Source of the DNA: Pseudomonas nitroreducens
GTDB lineage: Bacteria > Pseudomonadota > Gammaproteobacteria > Pseudomonadales > Pseudomonadaceae
Assembly: GCF_024170165.1 (NCBI RefSeq)
Contig: NZ_JALJXP010000014.1
Span: 62,001 to 126,000, forward strand
DNA length: 64,000 nt
Direction of reading: 5' to 3'
Part shown: in pieces, positions 27,245-37,714 of the stretch
Layout: each line of letters starts with the position of its first letter
How positions within the stretch are numbered: the first letter of the stretch is position 1
Translations under genes and position numbers: made by a program
Notes under the pieces: generated by a model
Told to the model about the DNA's origin: nothing
The model's input: only the letters and a program-made list of their open reading frames with translations
Database searches by the model: none

Positions 27245-27874
27245 ATGTCCCTTACCCTGATCATCGGCAGCAAGAATCTCTCCTCCTGGTCCCTGCGCGG
27301 CTGGCTGGCCATGCAGCTCACCGGCGCCGAGTTCGAGGAAATCCTCATTCCCCTCGGCGGGCAGGACACTGCGCGGCGCATCCGCGAGCACTCGCCCAGC
27401 GGCAAGGTGCCGGCGCTCAAATGCGAACACGGGCTGATCTGGGATTCCCTGGCGATCGCCGAGTATCTCGCCGAACGCTTCCCCGAAGCGCACCTCTGGC
27501 CTCGTGGCGAAGCGGCCCGCGCCCTGGCGCGCTCGGTCTGTGCCGAGATGCACAGCGGCTTCATGGCGCTGCGTTCGCACATGCCCATGGATATCCAGCG
27601 TAACCAGCCGCTGACCAACGTGCCCGACGCGGTGGAGGCGGATATCGCCCGGGTCGTCGAGCTCTGGGCGCTGTGCCGCCAGCAGTTCGGCCAGGACGGT
27701 CCGTTCCTGTTCGGTCACGCGAGCATTGCCGATGCCTTCTACGCTCCCATTGCCACGCGCCTGCGCAGCTACTGCGTGACCTTGCCCATCGAGGCGCAGA
27801 ACTACGTCGATGCGATCTACGCCTGGCCGGCTTTCCGTCCCTGGCTGGACGCGGCGATGGTCGAACGCGCCTGA
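27245..27874 (+). CDS. glutathione S-transferase family protein
   Basis: Cytosolic GST-fold protein of 209 residues. The N-terminal thioredoxin-like domain starts LTLIIGSKNLSSWSLRGWLA and has the cis-proline and glutathione-binding segment GKVPALKCEHGLIWDSLAIAEYL. The C-terminal all-helical domain follows from about residue 85 and contains the N-capping motif HASIADAFYAPI. The serine-rich SSWS near the N-terminus is where the catalytic Ser/Cys of related enzymes lies. The substrate cannot be told from sequence. It sits between argJ and the Nudix gene, an arrangement I recall in P. aeruginosa. Confidence 0.85.
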   Translation: MSLTLIIGSKNLSSWSLRGWLAMQLTGAEFEEILIPLGGQDTARRIREHSPSGKVPALKCEHGLIWDSLAIAEYLAERFPEAHLWPRGEAARALARSVCAEMHSGFMALRSHMPMDIQRNQPLTNVPDAVEADIARVVELWALCRQQFGQDGPFLFGHASIADAFYAPIATRLRSYCVTLPIEAQNYVDAIYAWPAFRPWLDAAMVERA

Positions 27875-27893
27875 TCCCGACCGCCAATGACGG

Positions 27894-27899
27894 TAGAAT
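27894..27899 (+). promoter_or_regulatory. candidate -10 element of the Nudix-ThiE gene
   Basis: TAGAAT occurs within GGTAGAATGCCCGC, the same 14-base string found before secA. It is 47 bases before the GTG start; the -35 is not clear. Confidence 0.4.
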
Positions 27900-27945
27900 G
27901 CCCGCCTGCGCGGGCCCTGCCTGAATCGGATTGAGGAGTAGCACT

Positions 27946-28896
27946 GTGAAACGAGTACATGTCGCCGCCGCCGTGATTCGCGGACTCGATGGCCGGGTGT
28001 TGATCGCTCGCCGTCCGGACGACAAGCACCAGGGCGGTCTCTGGGAGTTTCCCGGTGGCAAGGTGGAAGAGGGCGAAGCGGTGCAGGTCGCCCTGGCCCG
28101 CGAGCTGAAGGAAGAACTCGGCATCGACGTCGAGCAGGCGCGTCCGCTGATCCGCGTGCAGCACGACTACAGCGACAAGCACGTGTTGCTGGATGTCTGG
28201 GAAGTCTCCGCCTTCTCCGGCGCGCCCCACGGCGCCGAGGGCCAGCCGCTGGCCTGGGTCGCCCCGCGCGACTTGCCGGACTACGAGTTCCCGGCGGCCA
28301 ACGAGCCGATCGTGCAGGCCGCGCGTCTGCCGGATCGCTACCTGATCACCCCTGATGGCCTGGAAATCCCGCAACTGGTGCAGGGCGTGCGTGCCGCTGT
28401 TGCCAGCGGCATCCGGCTGATCCAGTTGCGCGCGCCGAACATGTACAGCCCCGAGTACCGCGACCTCGCTGTCGACGTGCAGGGCCTGTGTGCCGGCAAG
28501 GCGCAGCTGATGCTCAAGGGCCCGCTGGAATGGCTGGGCGACTTCCCGGCGGCTGGCTGGCACCTGACTTCCGAGCAACTGCGCAAGTACGCGCCGAACG
28601 GCCGGCCGTTCCCCCGCGAGCGCCTGCTGGCGGCGTCCTGCCATAGCGCCGAAGAACTGGAGCTGGCGGCGCGCATGGGCGTGGATTTCGTCACTCTGTC
28701 GCCGGTGCAGCCCACCGAGAGCCATCCGGGTGAGCCGGCGCTGGGCTGGGACGCTGCGGCGGAGCTGATCGAGGGCTTCAACCAGCCGGTGTTCGTGCTG
28801 GGTGGCGTCGGTCCGCAGGACCTCCAGCGCGCCTGGCAGGCCGGTGCCCAAGGCGTAGCAGGTATTCGCGCGTTCTGGCCGAAAAGCGAAGGCTGA
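27946..28896 (+). CDS. mutT: Nudix hydrolase (MutT-like) fused to a ThiE-like domain
   Basis: Two-domain protein of 316 residues. Residues 1 to about 130 are a MutT-type Nudix hydrolase with a complete Nudix box from GGKVEEGEAVQ through RELKEELGI, expected to hydrolyse 8-oxo-dGTP. Residues from about 135 to the end resemble thiamine-phosphate synthase (ThiE/TenI): IRLIQLRAPNMYSPEY, LAASCHSAEELELA, FVTLSPVQPTESHPG and VFVLGGVGPQDL. The ThiE half lacks the NDR-type substrate motif (LMLKG is in its place), so thiamine synthesis is doubtful. The start is the GTG at 27946, with GAGGAG seven bases upstream. The fusion is known in gamma-proteobacteria. Confidence 0.9.
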   Translation: MKRVHVAAAVIRGLDGRVLIARRPDDKHQGGLWEFPGGKVEEGEAVQVALARELKEELGIDVEQARPLIRVQHDYSDKHVLLDVWEVSAFSGAPHGAEGQPLAWVAPRDLPDYEFPAANEPIVQAARLPDRYLITPDGLEIPQLVQGVRAAVASGIRLIQLRAPNMYSPEYRDLAVDVQGLCAGKAQLMLKGPLEWLGDFPAAGWHLTSEQLRKYAPNGRPFPRERLLAASCHSAEELELAARMGVDFVTLSPVQPTESHPGEPALGWDAAAELIEGFNQPVFVLGGVGPQDLQRAWQAGAQGVAGIRAFWPKSEG

Positions 28897-28941
28897 TCCA
28901 CATGAACCACGCCGTTACCAGTCTCTAGCGCCGGCGTTCAC

Positions 28942-28991
28942 CTGCAGGAGCGGGCCATGCCCGCGATCACGCGTAGGGCGCGCTCCGGCAG
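28942..28991. repeat. REP-type palindrome (divergent copy)
   Basis: The left part, GGAGCGGGCCATGCCCGCGAT, is shared with the copies at 51925 and 54221, while the right arm is degraded (GGGCGCGCTCCGGCAG). It is located between the convergent ends of the Nudix gene and the adenosyltransferase gene. Confidence 0.75.
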
Positions 28992-28996
28992 ATCTA

Positions 28997-29569
28997 TCAG
29001 GCCGGCTTTTCGGCCGCCTGCCAGAGAATCTCTTCCACGCCCTGGCGACGGGCGATGAACCGCGCGGCGACGAACAGCAGGTCGGACAGGCGGTTCAGGT
29101 AGCGCAGACCGGCACCTTCCAGCGGTTCTTCGGCATTCAGCTGCTGGCAGCGGCGCTCGGCATTGCGCGCCTGGGCGCGGCACAGGTGGGCGAGGGCGAC
29201 CAGGCGCGAGCCGCCGGGCAGGATGAAGTTCTTCAGTGGCCCGAGTTCTTCGTTCCAGCGGTCGATCACCTGCTCCAGGCGCTCCACTTCGGCATCGTTC
29301 AGTGCGCGGTACTCCGGCATCGCCAGCTCCCCGCCCAGGTCGAACAGGCGGTGCTGGATCGGTGCCAGCACGCCGATCACTTCCTCCAGCGCGCTGCTAC
29401 GCGCCTCATGCAGCCCGGCCAGCAGCAGGCCGAGGTGGCTGTTCAGCTCGTCCACCGCGCCCATGGCTTCCACCCGTGGATGGTGCTTGGGCACGCGGCG
29501 GCCGTCCGCCAGGCCGGTTTCGCCGGCATCGCCGGTGCGGGTGTAGATCTTCGACAGGCGATTGCCCAT
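28997..29569 (-). CDS. cob(I)alamin adenosyltransferase, PduO type
   Basis: ATP:corrinoid adenosyltransferase of 190 residues that makes adenosylcobalamin. PduO-family marks are the N-terminal IYTRTGDAGETGLADGRRV (ATP-binding), AMGAVDELNSHLG, the FILPGGSRLVALAHLCRAQARNAER signature (quoted here in two parts: FILPGGSRLVALAH and LCRAQARNAER) and RYLNRLSDLLFVAAR near the C-terminus. The start is the ATG at 29569, only three bases after the stop of the upstream sensor kinase gene, so the two are probably cotranscribed. No other cobalamin gene is nearby. Confidence 0.92.
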   Translation of the reverse strand: MGNRLSKIYTRTGDAGETGLADGRRVPKHHPRVEAMGAVDELNSHLGLLLAGLHEARSSALEEVIGVLAPIQHRLFDLGGELAMPEYRALNDAEVERLEQVIDRWNEELGPLKNFILPGGSRLVALAHLCRAQARNAERRCQQLNAEEPLEGAGLRYLNRLSDLLFVAARFIARRQGVEEILWQAAEKPA

Positions 29570-29572
29570 GGC

Positions 29573-31636
29573 TCAATGCTCCTTGTCGCCCTGCGCCAAT
29601 AGCGGCAGGGGCGGGGAAATCTCGGCGGCCAGCGGCAGACGGATGGTGAAACAGGTGCCAACGCCCAGTTCGGACTGCACCTCCATCTGCCCCTTGTGGT
29701 TGTTGGTGACGATGAAGTACGAGACCGACAGGCCCAGCCCGGTGCCCTGGCCGACTTCCTTGGTGGTGAAGAAAGGCTCGAAGATGCGCTTGCGCACGTT
29801 CTCCGGCATGCCGCAGCCGTTGTCCTCCACGTGGATTTCCGCCCACGGTGGGTTGAGGCGGGTACGCAGGGTGATGCGGCCGTATTCGCCTTCCTCTTCG
29901 TCGTCGCGCAGGTGGATGGCCTGGGCGCCGTTCTTCAGCAGGTTGAGCAGGACCTGTTCGATCTCGTTGGCGATCACCGGCACCGGGCCCAGGCGCGGGT
30001 CGTACTCGTGGACGATCTCCAGCGACTTGAAGTCGAAGCCGCCGGTGAGGTCGAAGTCGTTGCCGGCGATCTCCACCGCCTGCTCCAGCAGCGCCGGCAG
30101 CTCGCAGGCGGCCATCTGGCGGTGGCTGCGGCGGCTGAAGGAGAGCATGTGGGTGACGATCTTCGCGGCACGGGAGCCGGCGTACTGGATGCCATCCATC
30201 AGCTTGGGAATCTCCCGCGCCTCCAGGTAGTGGTTGAGGTCGTCCAGGCGCACGCCCACTTCGCCGGCCACTTCGAGGTTTTTCGGCAGATCCTGCGACA
30301 GGCGCCGGCGGATGTTCTGCACGTTGTGCAGGATGGCACCCAGCGGGTTGTTGATTTCGTGGGCCATGCCGGCGGCGAGACCGCCGACGGAAAGCATCTT
30401 CTCCGACTGCACCATCATCTCTTCCATCCCCAGGCGATCGGTGATGTCGTCGATGCGGATCACCGCACCACGGCCGGTGCCGCCCATCAGCGGGTAGAAG
30501 GTCAGGGCATAGTGGCGCGGGGCGTCGGTAAGGGCCCAGGTGACACGTTCGACGCGCTCGACCTTGTGCTGCTCGGCGGCGCGGGTGAGTTGCGGGAGGA
30601 ACGGCTTGAGCGACGGGAAGGCGAGGAACACCGGCTGGTTCACCGCGTCGTCCAGGCTGGTGCCGGAGAGCTGGCTGGCTTCCTGGTTCCACTGGGTGAC
30701 GTAGAGCTGCTCGTCCACCGCGATCAGCGCCGAGGGCATGGAGTCGATGATGCTGTTGAGGTAGTGCTGGAAGCCGGTGAGCTTCTTCTCGATCTTGCTG
30801 CGTACCTGCACTTCCAGCTCCAGCTTGCGGTTCGAGCGGCGGGTTTCCTCGGCCAGCGACTGGGCCTGCTCGACGGCTTCCTGGGCATCGTCGCGGGCGC
30901 GCTTGAGCTGCTGCTCGCGGGCTTCGATACGGGTCAGCATGGTGTTGAAGGCATCGGCCAGGCGGCCGATCTCGTCGGCGTTGCCGCGCTCGGCGCGCAG
31001 GGCATAGTTCTCCTCGCGGGTGACCTGGCGCGAAAGCTCTTCCAGGCTGCGGATCGGCCGGGTGATCAGACGGCGGATCTGCTGGGCGATAAGCAGCCAG
31101 AGCAGCACCGACACGGCAAGGATCACCAGGCTGGCGGTGAGCGTACCGGTGTAGAAGGCGCCGGGCAGCTCGCTGCTCGCCACCAGCAGCAGATAGCCGC
31201 TGTTGCGGCCAGCCTGGGGCAGCTCGAACAGCGCATTGAGGCGGTATTCGTGCTGGCGCCAGCGCTCCAACTGGTCCAGGCGCTCGGGCAGGGCGACCGG
31301 ACCGTTGCCTGGCGTCTGTGCGATGCGCTCGCCATTGCTGTCGTAGAGCGCGGCGGCGCGCAGTGGCTGGTAGTCGTCCAGCTGGCGCAGCAGCACCTGC
31401 GCCTGGGTCGGCGAGGACAGCGCCGGTTCGCTGAGCGCCGGGTTGGCGATCAGCCGGCCAATGGTCTGCAGGGCCTGGGGCGCGACGCTGTCCTGGGAAA
31501 TCCAGTAGGCCGCGCTGATGAAGGCGAGGTTGGCCACCAGCATCACGGTCGCCAGCAGCACCAGCAGGGCGGCGAGGATTTTCTGGCCGACCGGCAGGTC
31601 TTCCAGGCGCTGGCGCAGGTTCATGGGTGAAGGCAT
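29573..31636 (-). CDS. membrane sensor histidine kinase with HAMP and PAS domains
   Basis: Hybrid-less sensor kinase of 687 residues. Membrane segments at about 18-42 and 167-185 flank a periplasmic sensor of about 120 residues that I do not recognise. A HAMP linker (about 185-240, RLITRPIRSLEELSRQV), a coiled coil (about 240-290) and a PAS domain (about 288-400, including VTQWNQEASQLSG) follow. The HisKA box is GGLAAGMAHEINNPLG with His426, followed by ATPase boxes NEIEQVLLNLLKNGAQ, VEDNGCGMPE and GQGTGLGLSVSYF. No cognate regulator is adjacent; the nearest is the degenerate GGDEF regulator two genes upstream. The start could also be the ATG at 31624. The ligand is unknown. Confidence 0.9.
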   Translation of the reverse strand: MPSPMNLRQRLEDLPVGQKILAALLVLLATVMLVANLAFISAAYWISQDSVAPQALQTIGRLIANPALSEPALSSPTQAQVLLRQLDDYQPLRAAALYDSNGERIAQTPGNGPVALPERLDQLERWRQHEYRLNALFELPQAGRNSGYLLLVASSELPGAFYTGTLTASLVILAVSVLLWLLIAQQIRRLITRPIRSLEELSRQVTREENYALRAERGNADEIGRLADAFNTMLTRIEAREQQLKRARDDAQEAVEQAQSLAEETRRSNRKLELEVQVRSKIEKKLTGFQHYLNSIIDSMPSALIAVDEQLYVTQWNQEASQLSGTSLDDAVNQPVFLAFPSLKPFLPQLTRAAEQHKVERVERVTWALTDAPRHYALTFYPLMGGTGRGAVIRIDDITDRLGMEEMMVQSEKMLSVGGLAAGMAHEINNPLGAILHNVQNIRRRLSQDLPKNLEVAGEVGVRLDDLNHYLEAREIPKLMDGIQYAGSRAAKIVTHMLSFSRRSHRQMAACELPALLEQAVEIAGNDFDLTGGFDFKSLEIVHEYDPRLGPVPVIANEIEQVLLNLLKNGAQAIHLRDDEEEGEYGRITLRTRLNPPWAEIHVEDNGCGMPENVRKRIFEPFFTTKEVGQGTGLGLSVSYFIVTNNHKGQMEVQSELGVGTCFTIRLPLAAEISPPLPLLAQGDKEH

Positions 31637-31684
31637 GGGCGTGTCAAAGAGAAAAACAGGGGAGGCGGGCAGGGTAGCCCGCCA

Positions 31685-33600
<1,916 letters not shown>

Positions 33601-33677
33601 GGAAAGGAATGTCTCGCAAACGAGTGGGAAATGCCGACTCTCAGTGTCGGAGGCCGGGCGCAGTCTTGTCCGTCAGT

Positions 33678-33683
33678 TATAAT
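33678..33683 (+). promoter_or_regulatory. candidate -10 element of yajQ
   Basis: A perfect TATAAT hexamer lies 77 bases before the yajQ ATG and divergent from the response regulator gene. No matching -35 is evident. Confidence 0.4.
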
Positions 33684-33760
33684 GACCGCGCATTTTTATC
33701 GTCAAGCCAGGCTCGATGCTGACTGTGAACCGCATCGCGCCGTCCATCTGGAGAGATGTC

Positions 33761-34240
33761 ATGCCTTCGTTCGACGTGGTGTCCGAACTGGACAAACACG
33801 AACTGACCAACGCCTTGGATAACGCCACCAAGGAACTGGACCGCCGTTTCGACCTGAAGGGCAAATGCAGCTTCGAGGCCAAGGAAAAGTCCATCACCCT
33901 GACCGCCGAGGCGGATTTCATGCTCGAGCAGATGCTCGACATTCTTCGCTCCAGCCTGGTCAAACGCAAGATTGACGCGCAGTGCATGGAAGTGAAGGAC
34001 TCCTTCGCCTCCGGCAAGGTGGTCAAGCAGGAAGTCGACTTCCGTGAGGGCATCGACAAGGACCTGGCGAAGAAGATCGTTGCCCTGATCAAGGACAAGA
34101 AGCTCAAGGTACAGGCCGCCATTCAGGGTGAGCAGGTGCGTGTCACCGGCAAGAAGCGCGATGACCTGCAGGAAGCCATTGCGCTGCTGCGCGGCGAGTC
34201 CCTGGGGATGCCGCTGCAGTTCAACAACTTCCGCGACTGA
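33761..34240 (+). CDS. yajQ: YajQ family nucleotide-binding protein
   Basis: UPF0234 protein of 159 residues with two ferredoxin-like domains. It begins [20 protein letters not shown] and contains [16 protein letters not shown] and [19 protein letters not shown], family hallmarks. In Xanthomonas and other bacteria YajQ proteins bind cyclic di-GMP, and in P. fluorescens YajQ has been tied to phage infection and gene expression. The ATG at 33761 follows GGAGAG; an upstream in-frame start at 33716 lacks one. Its location directly after a GGDEF-like regulator gene is suggestive but the two genes are divergent. Confidence 0.93.
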   Translation: MPSFDVVSELDKHELTNALDNATKELDRRFDLKGKCSFEAKEKSITLTAEADFMLEQMLDILRSSLVKRKIDAQCMEVKDSFASGKVVKQEVDFREGIDKDLAKKIVALIKDKKLKVQAAIQGEQVRVTGKKRDDLQEAIALLRGESLGMPLQFNNFRD

Positions 34241-34372
34241 TCGACCGCTTCTGCGGAACCTCAGCGCCCGCGCGACGTCGCAGTAATAGAGTCGCTCGGC
34301 GAACTCCCGACCGCCATGGCTTGCCATGGCGGTTTTGTTTTTGGAATGGCAATAGACAAGGGGCCTGCATCC

Positions 34373-35218
34373 ATGGATATGAATTACGAGCAGATCATGA
34401 ACAGCGCGGAGGCCTGGACGCCGGTTGTCCTGGCCTACCTGGGCAATGCCACGCTGGCGCTGCTGACCCTGCTGATCGGCTGGTGGGTGATCAACCTGTT
34501 CACCCGCCGCGTGGGCGGAATGCTGTCCACCAAACACGTGGACAAGACGCTGCAGGGCTTCATCGGCAGCATGGTCAACATCATCCTGAAGATCCTGCTG
34601 ATGGTCAGCGTGGCCTCGATGATCGGCATCCAGACCACCAGCTTCGTCGCCGCCATCGGTGCCGCCGGCCTGGCCATCGGCCTGGCGCTGCAGGGCAGTC
34701 TGTCGAATTTTGCCGGCGGGGTGCTGATCCTGCTGTTCCGCCCGTTCAAGGTCGGCGACTGGATCGAGGCGCAGGGCGTTTCCGGCACCGTGGACAACAT
34801 CATGATCTTCCACACCGTGCTGCGTACCGGTGACAACCGCACGGTGATCGTGCCCAACGGTGCGCTGTCCAACGGCATCATCACCAACACCTCGACCCAG
34901 ACCTCGCGCCAGGTGATCTTCGACGTGAAACTTGCCTACGACGCTGATCTGGATAGCGCCCGCGCCATCCTCAAGGAGCTGGCCGAGGACTCCCGTGTGC
35001 TCAAGTCGCCGGCGCCGGTGGTGGTGGTCGCTGGCCTTGGCGAGAACTCGGTGACCCTGTCGCTGCGCCTGTGGACTGCCAACTCGGACTACTGGGGCGT
35101 GACCTTCATGCTCAACGAGCAGGTGCGCCTGCGTCTGCTCGACAGCAGCATTGACCTGGCGCCGAGCAAGGTAGTGCGCGTGGTCAAGGGCGAAGAGGGC
35201 TCGGTCCTGGTGGATTGA
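34373..35218 (+). CDS. mscS: small-conductance mechanosensitive channel, MscS family
   Basis: Inner-membrane channel of 281 residues (279 from the second ATG at 34379). Three membrane helices lie in the first 110 residues. The pore-lining TM3 has the Ala/Gly-rich pattern AAIGAAGLAIGLALQGSLSN, followed by GGVLILLFRPFKVGDWIEAQG of the beta domain (quoted: FRPFKVGDWIEAQG) and VPNGALSNGIITN. The C-terminal domain is mixed alpha/beta. The length matches the short E. coli MscS type. It is followed by a terminator shared with ampG. Confidence 0.92.
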   Translation: MDMNYEQIMNSAEAWTPVVLAYLGNATLALLTLLIGWWVINLFTRRVGGMLSTKHVDKTLQGFIGSMVNIILKILLMVSVASMIGIQTTSFVAAIGAAGLAIGLALQGSLSNFAGGVLILLFRPFKVGDWIEAQGVSGTVDNIMIFHTVLRTGDNRTVIVPNGALSNGIITNTSTQTSRQVIFDVKLAYDADLDSARAILKELAEDSRVLKSPAPVVVVAGLGENSVTLSLRLWTANSDYWGVTFMLNEQVRLRLLDSSIDLAPSKVVRVVKGEEGSVLVD

Positions 35219-35235
35219 TCCCCTTCGCAGAAGCG

Positions 35236-35263
35236 AAAAAGGCCGGCAATTGCCGGCCTTTTT
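35236..35263. terminator. bidirectional terminator between mscS and ampG
   Basis: AAAAAGGCCGGCAATTGCCGGCCTTTTT is a full palindrome (arms read AAAAAGGCCGGCAA and its complement). It has T runs in both directions, between convergent mscS and ampG. Confidence 0.9.
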
Positions 35264-35303
35264 CATGGGCGCTGTTTCACCAGCGACGAGTCTTGGGCAA
35301 GGA

Positions 35304-37112
35304 TCAGTGACGTTCGGCGCTGGGCTGTTGCGCAGGTGTGTCCGAGGCCTCTTCGACGGCACCGTTGGTGATGTCGTTCTTGCGCTGCAGCCACAGCCAG
35401 CCAATCAGTAGCAGCGTCGGTACGCCGAGCAGTGCGGTGAAGAAGAAGAAGCGCTCGTAGCCCATGCCCTCGACCATGGCGCCGGAATAGCCGCCGATGA
35501 AGCGTGGCAACAGCAGCATGGTGGAACTGAGCATGGCGTACTGGGTGGCGGAGAACTTCAGGTTGGTCAGGCTCGACAGGTAGGCGACGAAGGCCGAGGT
35601 GGCGAGGCCGCCGCTGAAGTTGTCGAGCATGATGGTCACCACCAGCATGGTGACGTGGGGCTCCAGGACCTTGAGCAGGGCGAAGACGTTCTGCCCCATC
35701 AGGTGCGGGTCGTCGATCGCGCCCATCTGCGCGAGTATGGCGAACAGCAGGTTCGTCGCCGCCGAGGCCGCGCCGCCGATGAACAGGATCGGCAGGATGC
35801 TGAAACGCGCGATCAGCACGCCGCCGGCCGCGGCGCCCACCAGGGTCATGACCACGCCGAACAGCTTGCTGACGGTGGCGATGGTGTCCTTGGTGAAACC
35901 CATGTCGATGTAGAACACGCTGGCCATGGTGCCCATGACAGTGTCGGACATGCGGTAGGTGGAGATCAGCCCGAGCAGCAGCAGTGCCTGCCAGCGGTAG
36001 CGGCGGACGAACTCGGTGATCGGCGTGAGCACCGGCGCCATCAGCAGGCGGCCGGGGGCGGAAATACAGCTCAGGGCGATCAGCAGATACAGAATGGCGA
36101 GCCACCACTTGGCCGCTTCGACCATGTTGATGAAGGCGGTGCCGGTGACCAGCAGGATGATCAGCACGATCACCGAGACGGCCTGGTGGACGAAGTCGAA
36201 CTGCGGCAGGCCGCGCCCGTGTACCGCCAGCAGCAGCGGCCGGCGCACCTTCGACAGCAGCTCACGTACCGGGCGGATCTGCCGGCGGCCGTGGGGCGTC
36301 ATGCAGATGCCGATGAAAATCCCGTACAGCGCAGCGCGCGGCCAGGCCTGGGCGGTCAGCGCGGTCAGCATGGCCGGTACGGAAATCAGCAACACCAGCA
36401 GGGTCAGTACCGAGAGCAACTGGTGGTTGAAGGCAAACGCCGAGCTGCCCGCCTGAGGCTGCACGTTCACCGGTGGCTCTTTCATCAGCAGCGTGGTGAT
36501 CAGGCCGGGCAGGATGGCCAGCGAGCACACCGCGTAGGTCAGGGCCCAGGCCGACTGGCTGTAGTGCAGGGCGCTGGAGCCGGCCCATTCGGCGAGGAAC
36601 AGCACGCCGGCGGTGGCGAACAGCACGGCGACCCGGTAGCCGGTCATGTAGCAGGCGGCCAGCGCGGCCTGGCGAGTGTTCTCGGCGATTTCCAGGCGGT
36701 AGGCGTCGATGGCGATGTCCTGGGTGGCCGAGGCGAAGGCCACCACCATGGCCAGGGCGATCAGCCAGTTCAGGTGCGACTGTGGATTGCACAGCGCCAT
36801 GCCGAGCAGGCCGAGGGCGATCAACCCCTGGGAAAACACCAGCCAGGAGCGGCGGCGACCCAGGCGGCCGATGAAGGGCAGACGCCACTGGTCGAGCATG
36901 GGTGACCACACCCACTTGAAGGCGTAGACCAGCCCGATCCAGCTGGCGAAGCCGATGGTTTCCCGAGCGACACCCGCTTCACGCAGCCACACCGAGAGGG
37001 TGGAGAGCACCAGCATGTACGGCAGGCCGGCGGCGAAACCCAGCAGCAAAAGCGCGAGGCTGGCGGGAGACTTGTAGGCAATCCATGCCTCGCGCCAGGA
37101 ATGCTCTTTCAT
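35304..37112 (-). CDS. ampG: muropeptide permease AmpG
   Basis: Major-facilitator inner-membrane permease that imports GlcNAc-anhydroMurNAc-peptides for recycling and beta-lactamase induction. It has 602 residues, longer than E. coli AmpG (491) but close to the Pseudomonas form. Signatures are FAAGLPYMLVLSTLSVWLRE, WIGLVYAFKWVWSPMLDQ, ASATQDIAIDAYRLE and TYRMSDTVMGTMASVFYIDM (quoted in part: YRMSDTVMGTMA). Fourteen or more membrane segments are apparent, and a charged loop lies in the middle (about residues 270-310). It functions with the dcw products encoded here by returning cell wall fragments. Confidence 0.95.
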   Translation of the reverse strand: MKEHSWREAWIAYKSPASLALLLLGFAAGLPYMLVLSTLSVWLREAGVARETIGFASWIGLVYAFKWVWSPMLDQWRLPFIGRLGRRRSWLVFSQGLIALGLLGMALCNPQSHLNWLIALAMVVAFASATQDIAIDAYRLEIAENTRQAALAACYMTGYRVAVLFATAGVLFLAEWAGSSALHYSQSAWALTYAVCSLAILPGLITTLLMKEPPVNVQPQAGSSAFAFNHQLLSVLTLLVLLISVPAMLTALTAQAWPRAALYGIFIGICMTPHGRRQIRPVRELLSKVRRPLLLAVHGRGLPQFDFVHQAVSVIVLIILLVTGTAFINMVEAAKWWLAILYLLIALSCISAPGRLLMAPVLTPITEFVRRYRWQALLLLGLISTYRMSDTVMGTMASVFYIDMGFTKDTIATVSKLFGVVMTLVGAAAGGVLIARFSILPILFIGGAASAATNLLFAILAQMGAIDDPHLMGQNVFALLKVLEPHVTMLVVTIMLDNFSGGLATSAFVAYLSSLTNLKFSATQYAMLSSTMLLLPRFIGGYSGAMVEGMGYERFFFFTALLGVPTLLLIGWLWLQRKNDITNGAVEEASDTPAQQPSAERH

Positions 37113-37154
37113 GGGGGGTGTTTTCCAGCAGGACGAAAAATTACGCGAACTCTA

Positions 37155-37520
37155 CTAGGACTGCTCGCCGCTAGGCCAGCCGTGCCGACGTATGTCCACC
37201 CGATCGTTATGGATTCTGACACCCTCGGCACGCAATCGTGCGCGCTGTTCGTTACCCGAAACGCTGCCCTGCGGCAGGCTGATCCGGCCGCCCGCGGCGA
37301 TCACCCGGTGCCAGGGCAGGCGCGTGCCGTCGGGTAACTGGCTCATGATGCGTCCCACCAGGCGCGCGGAGCGGCCCAGGCCGGCGAGGCGGGCGACGTC
37401 GCCATAGGTGATGACGCAGCCTTCGGGCACCTGGGCGATCACCAGGTAGATCGCCTCGCGGCGCATCTGCAGGCTTTCCTGGGTGAGATTGACGGGGGAG
37501 TCTTTGCATCGATCTGGCAT
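37155..37520 (-). CDS. alkyltransferase-like DNA repair protein (ATL)
   Basis: 121-residue protein of the MGMT C-terminal (DNA-binding) fold: YLVIAQVPEGCVITYGDVARLAGL is the helix-turn-helix region (quoted: VITYGDVARLAGL) with the arginine finger RSARLVG. The active-site PCHRV of true alkyltransferases is PWHRV here, as in E. coli YbaZ/Atl proteins. It should therefore bind O6-alkylguanine and flag it for nucleotide excision repair rather than remove the alkyl group. It lies 42 bases after ampG on the same strand (upstream side), in an independent frame. Confidence 0.88.
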   Translation of the reverse strand: MPDRCKDSPVNLTQESLQMRREAIYLVIAQVPEGCVITYGDVARLAGLGRSARLVGRIMSQLPDGTRLPWHRVIAAGGRISLPQGSVSGNEQRARLRAEGVRIHNDRVDIRRHGWPSGEQS

Positions 37521-37714
37521 GGGGCGTCACAGGTATCGGCTTGACGCACAGGATAGCTGGACGTGCCACAGCGGCATACTCGTGGGTGCCACGGCCGAAG
37601 TGCGATCGTGCTCCCGGCTGGAACATACGATCGGGAGCTCGCCTGGCCGGAGCGGCTAAGCGCCGGTATTAGCCAAGATAATTCGCGGCTGTTTCCTGGC
37701 CTGTCTGCCCCGCG

